Source: Acanthosepion pharaonis (taxonomy: Eukaryota; Mollusca; Cephalopoda; Sepiida; Sepiidae). From it: a stretch of DNA of 64,000 nt. The DNA lies in the NCBI GenBank assembly GCA_903632075.3, contig CAHIKZ030000582.1, positions 38,501-102,500 on the forward strand, in the 5' to 3' direction. Every line of letters begins with the position of its first letter. Positions within the stretch are counted from its first letter, which is position 1. The notes under the pieces were generated by a model. That model was not told the DNA's origin, ran no database searches, and was given only the letters and a program-made list of their open reading frames with translations. Below are positions 11,960 to 24,649 of the stretch, one piece after another. Position numbers and translations under genes: made by a program.

Positions 11960-12795
11960 TTCGATAAGGTCATATTGATCTAGCTGATCTCAAAAATTAC
12001 TTACATTCTGTTGTAAACTGGTGCAAGGAATGAAATATTTATTTTAACGCCTCCAAAAACGAAACTGCTCTGTATTAATCGTCTGAGAGAACCAATTCTG
12101 ACTTCCATCAAAACTATAAATTTTCAGAAGGGTGATCCATTGCGCGTCCTCAGACTACGTTTTCCGCTGACATTAAATGGAAAGATTATATTGAATCAAT
12201 TGCTAGGTCTGCAGCTAGGACAATTTGTTAACTCTCTCGTGCTAGAGAATTTTTCTCGTCCGAATCTATGTTACATATTTATACGTCTTCCATTTTCCAT
12301 GCGTTAAATATTGCTGTCATATATAATCTGTTACATCTGCTATATATTTAGAGATCCTTGATAAAAATCTAAAGAGGAATCTACAAGATTATTGATCCTG
12401 ACCTGTCATCTGGGTTTCACTCACTTTTCTTGTGCCTTTTCTATACTAACTTTCATGGTTAACTCTTGTGATGAACTTTCTTTCAGATTACGTAGACCTT
12501 ATTATTTAAACGCAGTACTAGATCGGCGGTATGGTATCATTATTTGACAGTTGAAATGGCTAGATGCAACCGTAAGCTAACAATTTCTTTCCTCGCACTT
12601 CTCGCTTCTGGAAGTCTCCAGCTTTTTTCTTTCAAGTCAAGTTTGATCTTCCCAAATTTAAATGCAATGTTAATCGTTATTTTCTGTCTTCTTAATGTCT
12701 GTTCCTTTATTGTTCTCTCTCTTTAATGATTTTTTTTCCTATATTTTTTCACACTGAGTAAATCCTGTGTATGAGAGGCTTCATTGCCTTGGTTG
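11960..12795 (+). pseudogene. Jockey-like LINE, 3' part of ORF2
   Basis: The plus-strand frames follow the C-terminal part of a jockey-type non-LTR reverse transcriptase. The order is DLKNYLHSVVNWCKE, a degenerate SKNET...SSERTNSD, then ADIKWKDYIESIARSAART, AREFFSSESMLHIY, and a C-terminal VEMARCNRKLT...LLASGSLQLF. At least four frame changes or stops interrupt it and the YADD box is already lost upstream. The 3' end (CATTGCC..GGTGTGAAATGATT) is shared with the related copies at 37020 and 62635, giving a common 3' terminus. Confidence 0.75.
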
Positions 12796-13208
12796 GTGTG
12801 AAATGATTCAACAGAAAAGATCTCTTCAATTTATCAAACTGTTTTTCTTGATTTTAAATATTTTGTTGTAGGTCTGAAACAGAAATCCTCAAATTTAATG
12901 ATCATTATGCTTTTCCATGTAATTTTGTTTATCTAGGTTAACAATACTATAAGGTTCACATTTTGATCGAGATTATTTTTAAACATCCCTATACTTTTGA
13001 ACGTGGATTTTCAAATGCATATGTACATGGTATATGTACGTCATGTATAAAACTATTTCATAGTGCTTGAGTGAAAATGAAAATGAAGGCATATAGTATT
13101 TTATTGTTAGAACAATTTAACTGTTGCAAATAATGGAACTAAATGAAAAAAAAAACAATTGAATTCAATGGAACTTAGTATTGGAAATTAAAGGACTTCT
13201 TACTACCC

Positions 13209-13212
13209 CCTC

Positions 13213-13278
<66 letters not shown>
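13209..13278. repeat. (CA)n(TA)n microsatellite
   Basis: About 24 bp of CA passes into about 42 bp of TA. Confidence 0.95.
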
Positions 13279-13281
<3 letters not shown>

Positions 13282-13454
13282 GGATTGATGTGAGTTTGTC
13301 ATCCTGGGTTTCACGCTATTTGCGATCAGCGGACAAAGTGATTAATTTTTAAAATTTGGGTTTATATATGTTTGCTAAATATGTTAGTTCTATCACTGAC
13401 ACTGGACGCTTTTCAATAAGTACCGCGCATATATAATATTTAAATAATATAAAT

Positions 13455-13456
13455 AA

Positions 13457-13490
<34 letters not shown>

Positions 13491-13547
13491 TATATATATA
13501 TTTATTTATATACATACACATTTATATATATATATTTATATACATAA

Positions 13548-13628
<81 letters not shown>
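13455..13628. repeat. Compound CA/TA microsatellite
   Basis: Alternating CA and TA tracts with TTTATATA spacers; the last 55 bp are pure TA. Confidence 0.95.
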
Positions 13629-13629
<1 letters not shown>

Positions 13630-14212
13630 CTGATAATATTCAAAGTTTTCTTGCACAGAAAAAATAATTCATTCATTCATTGAACTAACAAACAAAGCAG
13701 CTGCCGGTTATAATTAATAAAATCTTTTTATTAAAAGGGCAATAAGTGTATCCAGTTCACTAAGACTTATCGCTCTTTCTAGTAATGATGGCGGCTTACT
13801 ACCTAAACTCTTCATTGTATGGAAAGCCATCATCTTATATTATTATTTTCTCTTCGAGTTACATGTAACCTTTTTAATGGTTGCTGCTGCCATTCTGTAT
13901 CGTCATTCCATGAGATTCGAATAAGTATGTCCACTTTAAAATCTACAGAATTCGCTCTAAGCAAGTTTCAAACAGTGATCTAAGTAAGCAATTGTATCCG
14001 GTTGACAGATTAGTCATTGCCGAATATTATCGTTCCCGATTTATATTGGTATGTTTGGGCAAATTCTCATTCAACTTAAGATAAAAAGTATTTTAATTCT
14101 GAAAATACACAATATCTTGAACTTATACCAAGATAAATGACAAACAAAAGGAGTCGCAAAAAATGTGTGTAGATTAGAAGTATAAAAAATCCATTCTAAA
14201 ATGTGTAGAAGG

Positions 14213-14272
<60 letters not shown>

Positions 14273-14280
14273 TGTGTATT
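14213..14280. repeat. (TA)n(TG)n microsatellite
   Basis: A short TA run is followed by about 45 bp of TG with one TATG interruption. Confidence 0.95.
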
Positions 14281-14799
14281 TGTATCTATTTCTCAATAAA
14301 AAATCGATGATAAAATTCGGACTATACTAAGGTCAGAAATGTGGCTGAACATATATATGTATCTTTGTCATGTAAAAATAGTCCGTTTTTAGACTCATTT
14401 TTTTTATCCTAAATGGCCATTAAAACCTTTACCTGTCAATAACATAAGATATTTATTTCAACTGTCTTCATATTAACTGATCAGCAAATCATAACTAATA
14501 ACCCATCTGGTGATATGATGAACAAAATAAGAAACTATAAAATATCTTCTTTAAGCCTGTTAGACATTACATTATTTTAGATGAATATATGTTTCAAATA
14601 CAGATACATTATGTATTATGGAGCCATATGGCTCCAAAGTTATACGGTCACAATGACCGAATATTTGGTTATCCTTTGTGGAGTCGGACATTGAGATTGT
14701 TAGGTCAGCAGCCTCCTCCCAACTAAGTAGATTAGTATAAACAAAAAAAAAAATGCGTAAAACCCTATCATGCCACTCAGAGCGAATATGGCTCATACA

Positions 14800-15330
14800 T
14801 GAAAGAAAAAAATCGGCCTTTTGCTTCCGTCCTGCGATGTGACGTCAGCATTTTCCTTAAGAAGATAATCATTGAAAGCCTAAAGTATGCAGGGTTAGCA
14901 GAATAAAAGCAGGAGGACAAGAAGGCAAGAAAAGGAGACAGGAAGGTGAAAAATATAGAAAAAAGAGGAAACGAATAAAAGAGAGAAAGACTGGAAACAG
15001 TCATGTCCTTCAAAGGAAGGAAGACAATAAAGTGAAAAATGAAGAAAAATGAAGTGAAAGAAATATAGGGAGAAAAAAAAAGGGACAAAACTTACGAGTG
15101 AAGGAAGACACTAGAAAAATAAAGGAGAAAAGTTTGAAAAATACACAGAGAAGGGAAGAAAGGACAAACGATAGAAGAGGTTGAAGTAGAATAATAAAAG
15201 ACAAGAGTGAATGGAGATACCAGAAGAGAAAAGACAAACTAAATAGATAGAGAATGGAAATAAAGTATGGAATAAGGAAGGTAATGAAGGCAGGATAATG
15301 AATAAAATGAACGAAGACAACGATTTTAAA
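14800..15330. other. Purine-rich tract (plus strand)
   Basis: The plus strand is dominated by A and G in GAAG/GAAAA words for about 500 bp. Three minus-strand open frames (14777-15348) are Phe/Ser/Leu-rich translations of the pyrimidine strand and are not credible genes. A mirror-image pyrimidine-rich tract occurs at 57960-58260. Confidence 0.6.
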
Positions 15331-15989
15331 GATTAATTTTATGTTCAATATTGGAAGGTTGGAATTTAATCCCGGTGATCAGTGAAAGTCTTATACAATT
15401 TATAATTGAAATGTATGCAGTTAAATAGTTTGAAATTAAAAGAGATAATAAATTACATCACCAACATGATCCAGTGAATATAACATTCCACCGAAATACA
15501 GAATCGTTCATTACAGAATTTACAGCACGATAATTTAGCCTTGCGTCCAGGAAATATTATTTTAGCAAAGTTAAAGTCAGATGAATTGGAGATGAGAGAA
15601 GAGGCTATAAAATTGACCATTTAGATAAGTAAAAATTTATACTTAATTAGTTATGTCAATGTACCAGACAAATTAAAAAAAATCATTCAAATTACATCAC
15701 ATAAATATAGCCAAGTAAAATTTCCCAATAAAAATATTCATCTCAGATGTAGCGAGACAGCAAAAAAGAGATTAAAATTTACATTCATCAATTCTGAAGC
15801 GACGCACTAGTCAAAGTTGATTAACCACTCACAAAATGGTGTTTTTGAACCTGCACTTGCAGAAGGTTTTTCAAGTAATGATCTGCAAAATGTTCTAATA
15901 AATGAAATGGCATTAGAATTGTAGAATTTACCTGCACATTCGCAAGGTTTGGAAAAAACAATTATATTAAAAACAAATTCTATATGGAA

Positions 15990-16450
15990 ATGAAGCATGG
16001 CACAAGCATATTATTACAAATTATTTTGCCATCAAATAGCATTCATTTACTTCAAAGGGAAATTAAACTGAACAGTTTAGTGCAGACGTTTTAATTCCAT
16101 TTTCAATAAACAATGCAAATTTTAAATAATTTGTCTTATATGATCTAACAAATGGTGCAAAATCATATTCATTGATTAGCCTTTTTGTAATTTTTTAACG
16201 GATATAGTAAAATTGCATATTTTGCTTGTGATGATTCATAATTAGAATTCTGATTTGAATATATTTTCCATTCAATGTATCTAATATAAAAGATATAAAG
16301 TTTATTTGAGTTTATTCTTGAAATAGTAAAACTTAAATCAGTTTGTAAGCACAAACCTGCGGCAATTAGGCATTTCTGAACATTTTCCAGACTTTATTTA
16401 AAACCAAATGCTCAAAAATTGGTAAAGGTGTTAAATCTAACTTTTGGTGT
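15990..16450 (+). repeat. Unclassified dispersed repeat, copy 1
   Basis: It aligns in the same orientation with 27900-28370. Shared blocks include TTTTCAATAAACAATGCAAA, the TTCATTGA-TAGCCTTTTTGTAAT segment and TGAATATATTTTC-ATTCAATGTAT. No protein domain is recognised in either strand. Confidence 0.65.
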
Positions 16451-16839
16451 CAGTACTTATTAAATCACACTCCAGCTTTCGTGGATATTTGGGGTACCTG
16501 ACATCATTGAGAGTACTAAGTGAAGGGTTATGAAACTGCAGCTAGGATCTGAGATATGGTTATCATCACTCAGCCGGAATATCTATGAATCTGTGAGGGT
16601 CTTTAACAATATTAATAACATTGAAAATAACATGACGACTTCAGGATCAAGATTGTTCCAAGTTTAATATTCCCAAAAAAGAAAGAAAAAAAAACGATTT
16701 ATCCAATAGTGAACTTGGCCAAGGACTACATGTAGAACATGAAAGAGATCTAAAATTGTAAAAATAAATTACTCTCAAGATTTCGACAGGGCACTGGGTT
16801 TATTCAATCTCGATAAGGGAGCTGGAAACCTTACAAAGA

Positions 16840-17680
16840 TTTATTACTGGTAGGCAGGGTGTTAACGATAAAAAATACGCGGAGGACACTATGATGATAG
16901 CAGACATAAAAGAAAAATTACATGTCCTCCAAGAGAAGATAGTAAAGGAAAGCGAATATAAAGGATTAAATCGCCATTTATAAGAACTCCGTGGGTCGTT
17001 GTCAGCAAGAGAAATAGCCCTAGATGCGAAGCATAGCAGGATATGACAAAAAAAAGAAAAAAAAAAAGAAAAAAGAAAACGCGTATTAAATATTAAATAC
17101 CTGGGAAGTGATTTAACTGAAGACTGGAAATTTAACACCAAAATCCAAAGACGCATTGGAATAGGTAAATATACATCTCAAAAGCTAAAAGATAGTAAAT
17201 AATAAGAAACAAAAATTAGAAAAAAAGAAAAAGAAAAGAGTGCTGAACTGATATGTTATATCGATTCTACTATATGTGATCGAATGCTGGAAAGATATCG
17301 TACCAGAAGTGTAGAACGGAAGCAACAGAAGTGTCTCTACAGAAATACGCTGGACGTAAGCAATAAAGAAGTCCTAAGTAAAATGGAAAAAAAACACACA
17401 CACAAAAAAAAAACACCGCTGAAATTACTTGGACACAAAATAAATGAAGAGGGTTTGGAAAATATGATACAGAGCATATCAAAGGCAAAATGAACAAGAG
17501 GGTGTAAAACGAACAGGGGGTACCGGGTCACCCCCTCTGATAAGCTTGTGTGAATGGATGAGGGAAAGTGGGGGTTTGATGGATTGGAAAAAGATGAATG
17601 TTATTATGAGTTAGAAGGAATAACAGGTCGTGGGGAGCTGTGTTCTTTCACATCCTCGAGGTACACAGTGCATATAAAAT
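16840..17680 (+). pseudogene. LINE reverse transcriptase relic, copy A
   Basis: Frames on the plus strand give the 3' half of an APE-type non-LTR ORF2. YAED (a changed YADD catalytic box at about 16876) leads into TMMIAD, VLQEKIVKESEYKGLN and, after a frameshift, KYLGSDLTEDWKFNTKIQRRIGIGK. The last part (DVSNKEVL, then LLGHKINEEGLENM) matches the family's C-terminal GH region. A stop after LNRHL and A-rich runs near 17047-17075 break it. The 435 bp from about 16888 are almost duplicated at 20965-21395. Confidence 0.8.
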
Positions 17681-17699
17681 ACATAATGATTATAAAAGT

Positions 17700-18390
17700 T
17701 GAAATCCAAAAATACAAGTATCAAGACAAAATACTTTGAGAGAATCGATATACCGTGCATAGTTCAAATGACACTTGATATCTGAGATGTCTTGCTGTCA
17801 CTCAAAGTGCATTGGTATCCACAACATACATCGTATAACCATAAAATGCATGAGACAATAATAAAGACATAACAGCAGCAAAGGAGACTATAGGGTAGTA
17901 ACCAAATCCTTTTCTCTTTCGAAAAGTGGAGGTTAAAATATTTTACGATATAATGAAAGGTCACTTAGCATACATAGAAGATAAGCAAATAATATAGAGT
18001 TCTCTCTGACATTACATAAATTCACCAAACTATTCTACGGGAAATATATATATATATGGAAAGAGACAATTTCCGTTGGAATTTCTGGGATGAGATGTGA
18101 CCATTATTAACATTAGGAATACTGTTCTTCTATTTGCTGTTATTTCGGTTGTTATATTCTTCGAACTTCATCGGCTGCATGTCGATCTGGCTAACATTCA
18201 AGAAAATTCGAACGGGATACTTTAATTAATCTAAGTGAGTAGATTGCTCAGTTTGGTAGTGTAGAGCTTAACTGCTGCATGTCAGTAGATCAAAACCATT
18301 TACCATAGTACTCTGCATTAACTACGTCTTCATTGGATGAAAATATTAAAATATTTCTGCTGTATGTTTTCACGTGCTAGTTATAGATTT
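17700..18390. other. No recognisable gene
   Basis: AT-rich sequence after the LINE 3' end. Open frames are short and without domains. Confidence 0.4.
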
Positions 18391-18429
18391 TTGTGCGAGT
18401 TAAATGCAATGCAGCCTCCAGACGTCTTA

Positions 18430-18630
18430 CAATAATCGTTTCTGATTGGTCAATATATCTCAAAGTCGTAACAACGTCTAAGAACAAGTCTAAAACCCAA
18501 AAGACCGCCCAAATCTTGAATCGTGTTCTCGAGTCTACTACTTGGTTCACATTACATATAAATACTTGGCGACACATTCTCTCGGTGTTTTTTTTTCCTC
18601 TGTTCTCACCTACAGGCAATGTAAGCTCTG
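18430..18630 (+). promoter_or_regulatory. Promoter-like cluster (CCAAT-type box and TATA)
   Basis: CTGATTGGTCA, an inverted CCAAT box, lies near 18440. CATATAAATACT, a TATA-like element, lies near 18556. A pyrimidine tract ending in CACCTACAG, a plausible splice acceptor, lies near 18615. Two overlapping frames (to 18892) follow but show no domain. This could be a decayed LTR or chance. There is no supporting gene. Confidence 0.2.
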
Positions 18631-18899
18631 TAGAGTATTTGGATTTTCCCTTTGGGAAAAACACCATAACACAGATGTGTATACAGATGTGTATACATAC
18701 GTGCGAACATTCACTCCTGATAACAAAAAGCACAACGACAGTTTTGAAAAGTTGCAGTTGGAGACTCGCAAAAGTTTCAGCGAAATGCAGATAAGTAGCA
18801 AAAATCCTGACTATATGTTAAACTATTGCCTTAACACAACTACAGTCTATATTTCTGCATTTCATTACAACCACGAGAGCAGAAACTCTTAACGTAACA

Positions 18900-20960
18900 T
18901 TTTGTGTCACACCCACACACGTTTTTTTTTCGCACATTATTCAAACTGTTTAATTCTCTTACAAGTAACGCTACATCTTAATAAAATTCTCCAAAATCAC
19001 ACACCTTTTAATGCACTTCAGAGTTTATCAAGAAAAACATTTTTATCACGCAAAATTCCAAGAACAAATAAATTTCAGTATTTCAGGCACAAGGGAATTA
19101 CTGTTTTGTACAATTGTAGTTATGCATATATAAATTCAATTTCCTTGTGTAACTTCTCTTGTTGAATGTGTTTCTTCTTATTGTTTCATATTTTGTGGTA
19201 ATTTGCATAATAATAAATTAGTTAGGTGACCCCTACAGACCGGTAACCCCTACAGTAGTCTATGCTAATTTGGGTAGCTCGATTTTACACTTTCTCCCAA
19301 ATCAACTTTGGATATATCTGGTAGTTTGGAATTAATGAGATAAAATATCTCACCGAATTTTAGATTCCTAGCTTTATGTCCCTGTTGAGGAAAGACAACA
19401 AATATCGGCATTAATAATGCGTTTAAAAAGACATTCATTTTGTCAATATCTGATTGGAAAATATATCAGCATTAAATAAAAAGTTGGCTAATTTAATAAA
19501 CACATTTTATATTACATGAAAACATATAATCATATCATCAAAAGTTTCGGTTTAAGAGCTTTTAGAAACAATGGAAGTTCCTTAGTTGACGACATAAGGT
19601 TTTTGTTTTGAGTGTGTCTATATCTTCATTTGAATCCCTAAATAAAATGAGAAGCTTCAGATATTAATGTCATTGTTCTTTCAACAATCTGAGTATGTGA
19701 AGGAAATCAGCCAATTCTAATGTAATTTATAAGAGATGCTTGAATTTCATTTTCTAAAATATGTTCAATCTTTGAAGATTCACAAATTACAGTTTCAGGA
19801 TAGATTGATTAATTCTGACCAATGCAAAGCTTCAAGGTAGGCATTTTATTCAACCTTTTCTAAGATGGCTTCCCACTCCTGAAAGAAAAAATAAATTCCT
19901 ACTTTAATTAAGCAATCCATTCCTATTCTATTCTACTTTGTAATGAATAGAACTTAAAAGCTATCCTTTAAATCTAGATAAATTAGTCTATTTCCATATA
20001 TTTACTTACCTAATCGACATAATTTTTCCAAGAACTACATTTGTCAGGGCCGATTCATTTGACCTCGTCATCAAATAGAACATATTTTCAGGTAACATAG
20101 CAAAATCATTATATTAGATATTCTTGAATGTAATATTTTGAAATTCTTCAAAATTTTTCTTTATTCTTTGGATCATATTGAATATATACAGCTACTAGTG
20201 ATAGATTTTGCTATCCCTCTTAATCTCAAAACCAGCTAAACTGCATACACTTCAATAATGAATTTAATAAGTTAGTGTAACTTGTCATTGAGTTCTCTGG
20301 TCCACATACACACCTAAATTGGTTGCTAAAGTTAACCATCTTCCATTATGTAATGGTCTAATTTTCCAGGATGCAAATGTAGAGTCATCTTTACCTTTGG
20401 AATTCCCTAGGGTATATTTCAAAAGTAGCCTTTGGTTTATATGTAGAACCGCCATTTTCACTATAGGTGTAATATTTGTATTTTATGGTTTCCAGAAGAC
20501 TGTCGATGCTATCAAATACTTCCAAGACACTAAAGGTTTCTTCTGCTAGAACAACACCAGTGCCACCTGTTGCTGGAACTAATCTATGTATCAGCTATTT
20601 TAAAGTCTCAGTTCTTGTCTCTTGAGTAAATGTTAAATGGCTTTTGGGACCCTTTCTTTTTATAGTTTACTGTTACTATTTACTCCTATAACTTCTTTAT
20701 ACAACAAGTCTTTATTCTTCCGCCTAAAAGAGAGAATTAACTGCTCTAATCTTTCAAGCCGTTACTGATATTATCAATTCTATAACATCTAACCATAACC
20801 GATTCAATTGCGAAAGCCGAGACAAATTACGCACAATTTACAATCTGTGGGCCTTTTTAACTCAGGTTTTTGATTTTAAAAGCATTATAATTGATAAGCC
20901 AAACATAGATAGAGTAAAAGCTAAAATAAAATTAATAACACATGAATGACTCACTGAAGG
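18900..20960. other. AT-rich region, no recognised gene
   Basis: A plus-strand frame at 20319-20549 and a minus-strand stretch near 20390-20550 have protein-like composition but no domain I know. Other frames are short. Confidence 0.4.
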
Positions 20961-20964
20961 TATT

Positions 20965-21395
20965 AGAAAGGACACTATGATGATAGCAGACATAAAAGAA
21001 AAATTACATGTCCTCCAAGAGAAGATAGTAAAGGAAAGCGAATATAAAGGATTAAATCGCCATTTATAAGAACTCCGTGGGTCGTTGTCAGCAAGAGAAA
21101 TAGCCCAAGATGCGAACCATAGCAGGATATGACAAAAAAAAAAAAGAAAAAAAAAGAAAAGAAAACGCGTATTAAATGTTAAATACCTGGGAAGTGATTT
21201 AACTGAGGACTGGAAATTTAACACCAAAATCCAAAAACGCATTGGAATAAGTAAATATACATCTCAAAAGCTAAAAGATAGTAAATAATAAAAAACAAAA
21301 ATTAGAAAAAAAAGAAAAGAGTGCTGAACTGATATGTTATATTGATTCTAATATATGTGATCGAATGCTCGAAAGATATCGTACCAAAGACGTAA
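20965..21395 (+). pseudogene. LINE reverse transcriptase relic, copy B
   Basis: This is nearly identical to 16888-17320. It has the same start at GGACACTATGATGATAG, the same in-frame stop after LNRHL, a matching A-rich run and the same downstream decay. The left boundary cuts off the YAED box. Homology ends near the ATATCGTACCA motif. Two copies with the same lesions imply duplication after inactivation, or two insertions from one defective source. Confidence 0.8.
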
Positions 21396-21399
21396 AGAC

Positions 21400-22490
21400 T
21401 TAAGCTCTTGCTCAAGGTGTAACAATAGAAGAAGAAAACGTTTATTTACATACACAAAAAGGTAAAAGGGTATACACAAATATGAGAGAAAGAAAGGGAG
21501 AAAATTCCTTTAACTTAAGGGAAGAAAAAAATGTTCATATAAAGGCTTGCTCGAAATATTTTTGTGAGCGCCTAAAAGTTCTTTAAGCGAGTAAATTGTT
21601 GTTAAGAGGTTAACACTCACATAGATTTCTTCAGAGCTTGTGTTGAAGAAGAAACTGTTGGAAGATCTGAATTTTGTAGGTGAGTGAGTTTGTAGTTTGA
21701 CAACAGGAATTTCTATGTGCAAGGAAGCAGATCTCAATTAGCTTTTAGTAGAAGACGACGTTCTCTCTTTACACCCCAGCTTGTACATCTTTTTCTTGAA
21801 ACAGATTCAGAAGATGACTGGTGTTCTATCGTTGACCTGATGTTATCACAGACAGTGTCAAGTACTCACTGCTAAAGATGCGCATATTCTCCATATTTAT
21901 GGAGATTAGAAGGCTCAGAAATATCGGGAACTTTTTCCTTTAAAATTAGTATGCATTTTCCTCCGAAAATATATTTTTATCTCTGATAAGAATCAAGTTT
22001 TTTTTTTTTTGGAAGCAAGAGTCGGACAAGTTGTGAACGTTACCACTCGGCGTTATGGCACCATGGTCAGGGAAAGGGTGGTCAGATTCCTTTTGATATT
22101 TTCCAGCTCTCTCGTTCGTCAGAAAATACATTCTTATCTCTGATAAGAATCACGGCTTTGGGAGCCGGATTTGAAAGGAGGGGAAAAAGTTGTGGCAAGG
22201 GTCAGAAAAGAGACTGGAATGTGAACTTTTAAAACATTGTAGTAGTGGTTCTCAAATTAAATTCTAATAAAATCCAAGTGTAAGACATTAGCAAGTGATG
22301 ATCCGAGATTAAAGGAAAAATCTTCTTAATCTTGCGTTTTTCTTCAGACATATTAATAAAAGTTTTGAAAAAAATATTATTCTAGGGAATAATAATAAAT
22401 TAAACGGCAGGGTGACTAAAAGTCTGGTCACACCTACATAATCCAATTTTCTATTTAAACGCTCTGTAAGGAGAGCGTTTCACGTGAACT
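21400..22490. other. No gene; short direct repeat
   Basis: A block around TTTATCTCTGATAAGAATCA near 21970-21995 recurs near 22123-22152. The sequence between has a poly-T run. No domain-bearing frame is present. Confidence 0.4.
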
Positions 22491-22494
22491 ATAC

Positions 22495-22622
22495 CAGAAT
22501 ACCCATCAGTTGAAGAACGCCGTTCGGAGAGCCTTTGCAACAACCAACAAAGAACAGCTTCGTAAAATATCATACAGGACATGGCGCCGTATCATTTTGT
22601 GCAATAAAAATGATGTGTGACA
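22495..22622 (+). pseudogene. Tc1/IS630-type transposase, C-terminal fragment
   Basis: The frame reads a C-terminal segment with LKNAVRRAF, then QLRKISYRTWRRIILC, the usual end of a group of Tc1-like transposases whose catalytic DDE domain lies upstream. The catalytic part is missing. A TIR-like sequence, GGGTGACTAAAAGTCTGG, lies about 85 bp upstream (22412-22429). This suggests a copy reduced by internal deletion to one end plus the C-terminus. Confidence 0.6.
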
Positions 22623-22649
22623 GCGTTAATGAAAGTGAAAACTGAATCG

Positions 22650-22870
22650 AATCCTCTACATGTGTTTTGTGTTACATGGTTTCGTCTATCGAAATTGCTC
22701 TCACAAGGTTTGGGTCAACCCCTGGTATTGTTTACAGGCACTTTCCAAATTGTTGCCTCAAGTCTGACAACATCAGAATGTTTCCTTGCTGACAAATGGA
22801 CCATGGTGAGGTTTGAACCCGGATTTCATGATCAGAATGCGAATATTTTAACGTACGGCCACATTTTCAT
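22650..22870 (-). mobile_element. tRNA-derived SINE of a second family
   Basis: On the minus strand the head contains an A-box-like TGGCCGTACGTT and a perfect B box GGTTCAAACC, spaced as in a tRNA (about 22800-22868). The body that follows is unrelated to the SINE family at 1695/37345. The head resembles a tRNA with a long variable region, but I do not assign the amino acid. The open frame 22617-23054 on the other strand is not a gene. Confidence 0.6.
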
Positions 22871-23329
22871 GTTATATTTAGTGCTTTTCAGTTATTTCTC
22901 GTTCTGTGCGCATTATTTGACCCAGGGATTGTATTCCCAATTATATCTTCACCAACTTCACAAACCAACGGCTAATTTCCTGTGTTTGAAATTAAATTTC
23001 GAATTTTCATATTTATATGGAATGAACTTGTCTATTACAGCAATTATAAGGTGAGTTAATTAAAAAAAGATAAGGTTATTTTGAAATAGCATTAACATTA
23101 CAATATAAGTATTTAGCGATCTATTTTCACCAAAGATTGCACATAATACAACATTATCTGATCGTCTGCCTGGTGAAAAGCAATGTCTGGCAACAAAGCA
23201 TTGCAGCTAACTGGCTGGCGATAAAAGATTAATATAATGCGATAATTTTAAGAAAATTGTATAAAAAAAACAATTTTAAATTCTGAGCTGAACTCTTTTA
23301 TTCCCATCTACACTAATACTTCGGCGAAA

Positions 23330-23405
23330 GGCAGGAGTCTGCTGCTGTTGCTTCTTCTTCTGCTGCTGCTGCTGCTTCTACTTCTTCTTCTGCTGCAGCT
23401 ACTGG
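23330..23405. repeat. CTG/CTT triplet repeat
   Basis: About 70 bp of mixed CTG, CTT and CTA triplets, imperfect. Confidence 0.9.
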
Positions 23406-23629
23406 CTAAATAATAAATTTGACTGTGATCTCTAGATTTCAATGAGGTCAAGTCTAGGAAGATATCTTTGAATTAGAAAAAGCAAACGGGAAATCACTGA
23501 ATTATATGTTTTAAGGAATAATGGTAATCCACCGACCAAATAATCAGGAAAAAGCATCTGCGTAGAGCCATGATCGTCTAAGCCGAGAAGGACTATGGTA
23601 TTTCTTAAAATAAATAAAAAAGTGCATTA

Positions 23630-24445
23630 TATAATGAGAAATAAATCTTCTGTGTGCCATGTCCCTTCATGATGTTAGTGCTCATGCCTCTCTACAATTT
23701 ACTGTCCTTCATAGCTCGTAATAATTCTTTTTGTTGTATTGCCAAAAACCTTGTCCCTCCAGCCATTTACACACGCTCATTTGGTAGGTTAATTTTTCCA
23801 AGCCCTATTTCCACATAATGTATCCTAGAAATTTCAATTGTCGCTTCCTATTGTTAAGCATACATGTTCTTTTCCGTTTGATTTTCTCTAAAACCAAATA
23901 TTTGATAATATGTTCGTCCCATGATATTCTCAGCTTCCTTCTGTAGAATCATATTTCAGTCACATCAAGCCTGTTTCTCATCTGTGGTATAGGATATTAC
24001 ATAACAGTACAAGATGCTTTTCTTTGTTTCTAACGAATTACTTTCTAATTCATAATACTTTGCTAAACTTTTGGAAGGCATTTTTGCGATCAAAATGTGC
24101 CTTAGGATTTCGGCGTCACACTTTCCGTACCCTGTTAAACACTTCCTAAATATTTAAATTCTTATACTTGTCAGATTTTGGTATCCCCAAATTGTAAGTT
24201 TCCTGTTGCCCTGTTCCTACATGTTGCTAATATGCATACATTCCATCTTCATGCAATTGATGTTTACTCCTTTCTTCTTCCCATTCTGTAAGTTTTCTTG
24301 TAATTTCCTTTCTGTGTCTGCTATCAGCACTGTGTTATCTGCATATCTTATGTTGTTAAGATTGTGGGAGCCAATAATGAATACTGGGAGTACTTGTAAT
24401 TCTCTCAGAAACGCCTCACCGTTTCAAAGGGAAAACAAGTTTTAA
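23630..24445 (-). pseudogene. LINE reverse transcriptase relic, copy C
   Basis: Minus-strand frames start with LQVLPVFIIGS then NNIRYADNTVLIAD, where the catalytic YADD is YADN. They continue through NINCMKMECMHIS, GKCDAEILRHILIAK and LETKKSILYCYVIS to the C-terminal LLRAMKDSKL and the terminal KGHGT motif. The order matches the whole 3' half of this non-LTR family, so copy C is the most complete of the series. Several stops and frameshifts are present. The changed third Asp would abolish polymerase activity. Confidence 0.8.
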
Positions 24446-24464
24446 ATAAATAGTCTAGTGATGT

Positions 24465-24640
24465 CCTCTTTTAAAATATTTCCTAGATATTTAAATTATT
24501 GTATCTTTTTGATTTTGCTATCTCTAATTTAGAATTTGTGAGTTAGGCAGTAACTTTTGCTAACAACTAAAAATTCTGTCTTCATGCAATGGATGTTTAG
24601 TCTTTCTTTTCTCACTAAGAAACATCTGAAATGTTATTTC
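24465..24640 (-). pseudogene. LINE reverse transcriptase relic, copy D
   Basis: A second partial copy in the same orientation, immediately upstream of copy C. The frames read NIHCMKTEFLVVSKS and, after breaks, FKYLGNILKED. The region overlaps copy C in content but not in position, so two insertions or a tandem duplication are stacked here. Confidence 0.6.
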
Positions 24641-24649
24641 CATTCTCGG

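Noticed and set aside
14777..15348. Minus-strand frames of 69-112 codons that look like membrane proteins
   Set aside because: Phe/Leu/Ser richness follows from the pyrimidine-rich strand; no start or splice context and no family.
18393..18892. Two overlapping plus-strand frames of 116-133 codons after CCAAT and TATA-like boxes
   Set aside because: No domain, different frames in conflict, and a minus-strand frame of equal length; kept only as a weak promoter-like note.
22800..22868. Functional tRNA gene on the minus strand
   Set aside because: Good boxes but no pairing acceptor stem and no terminator; followed by a SINE-like body.
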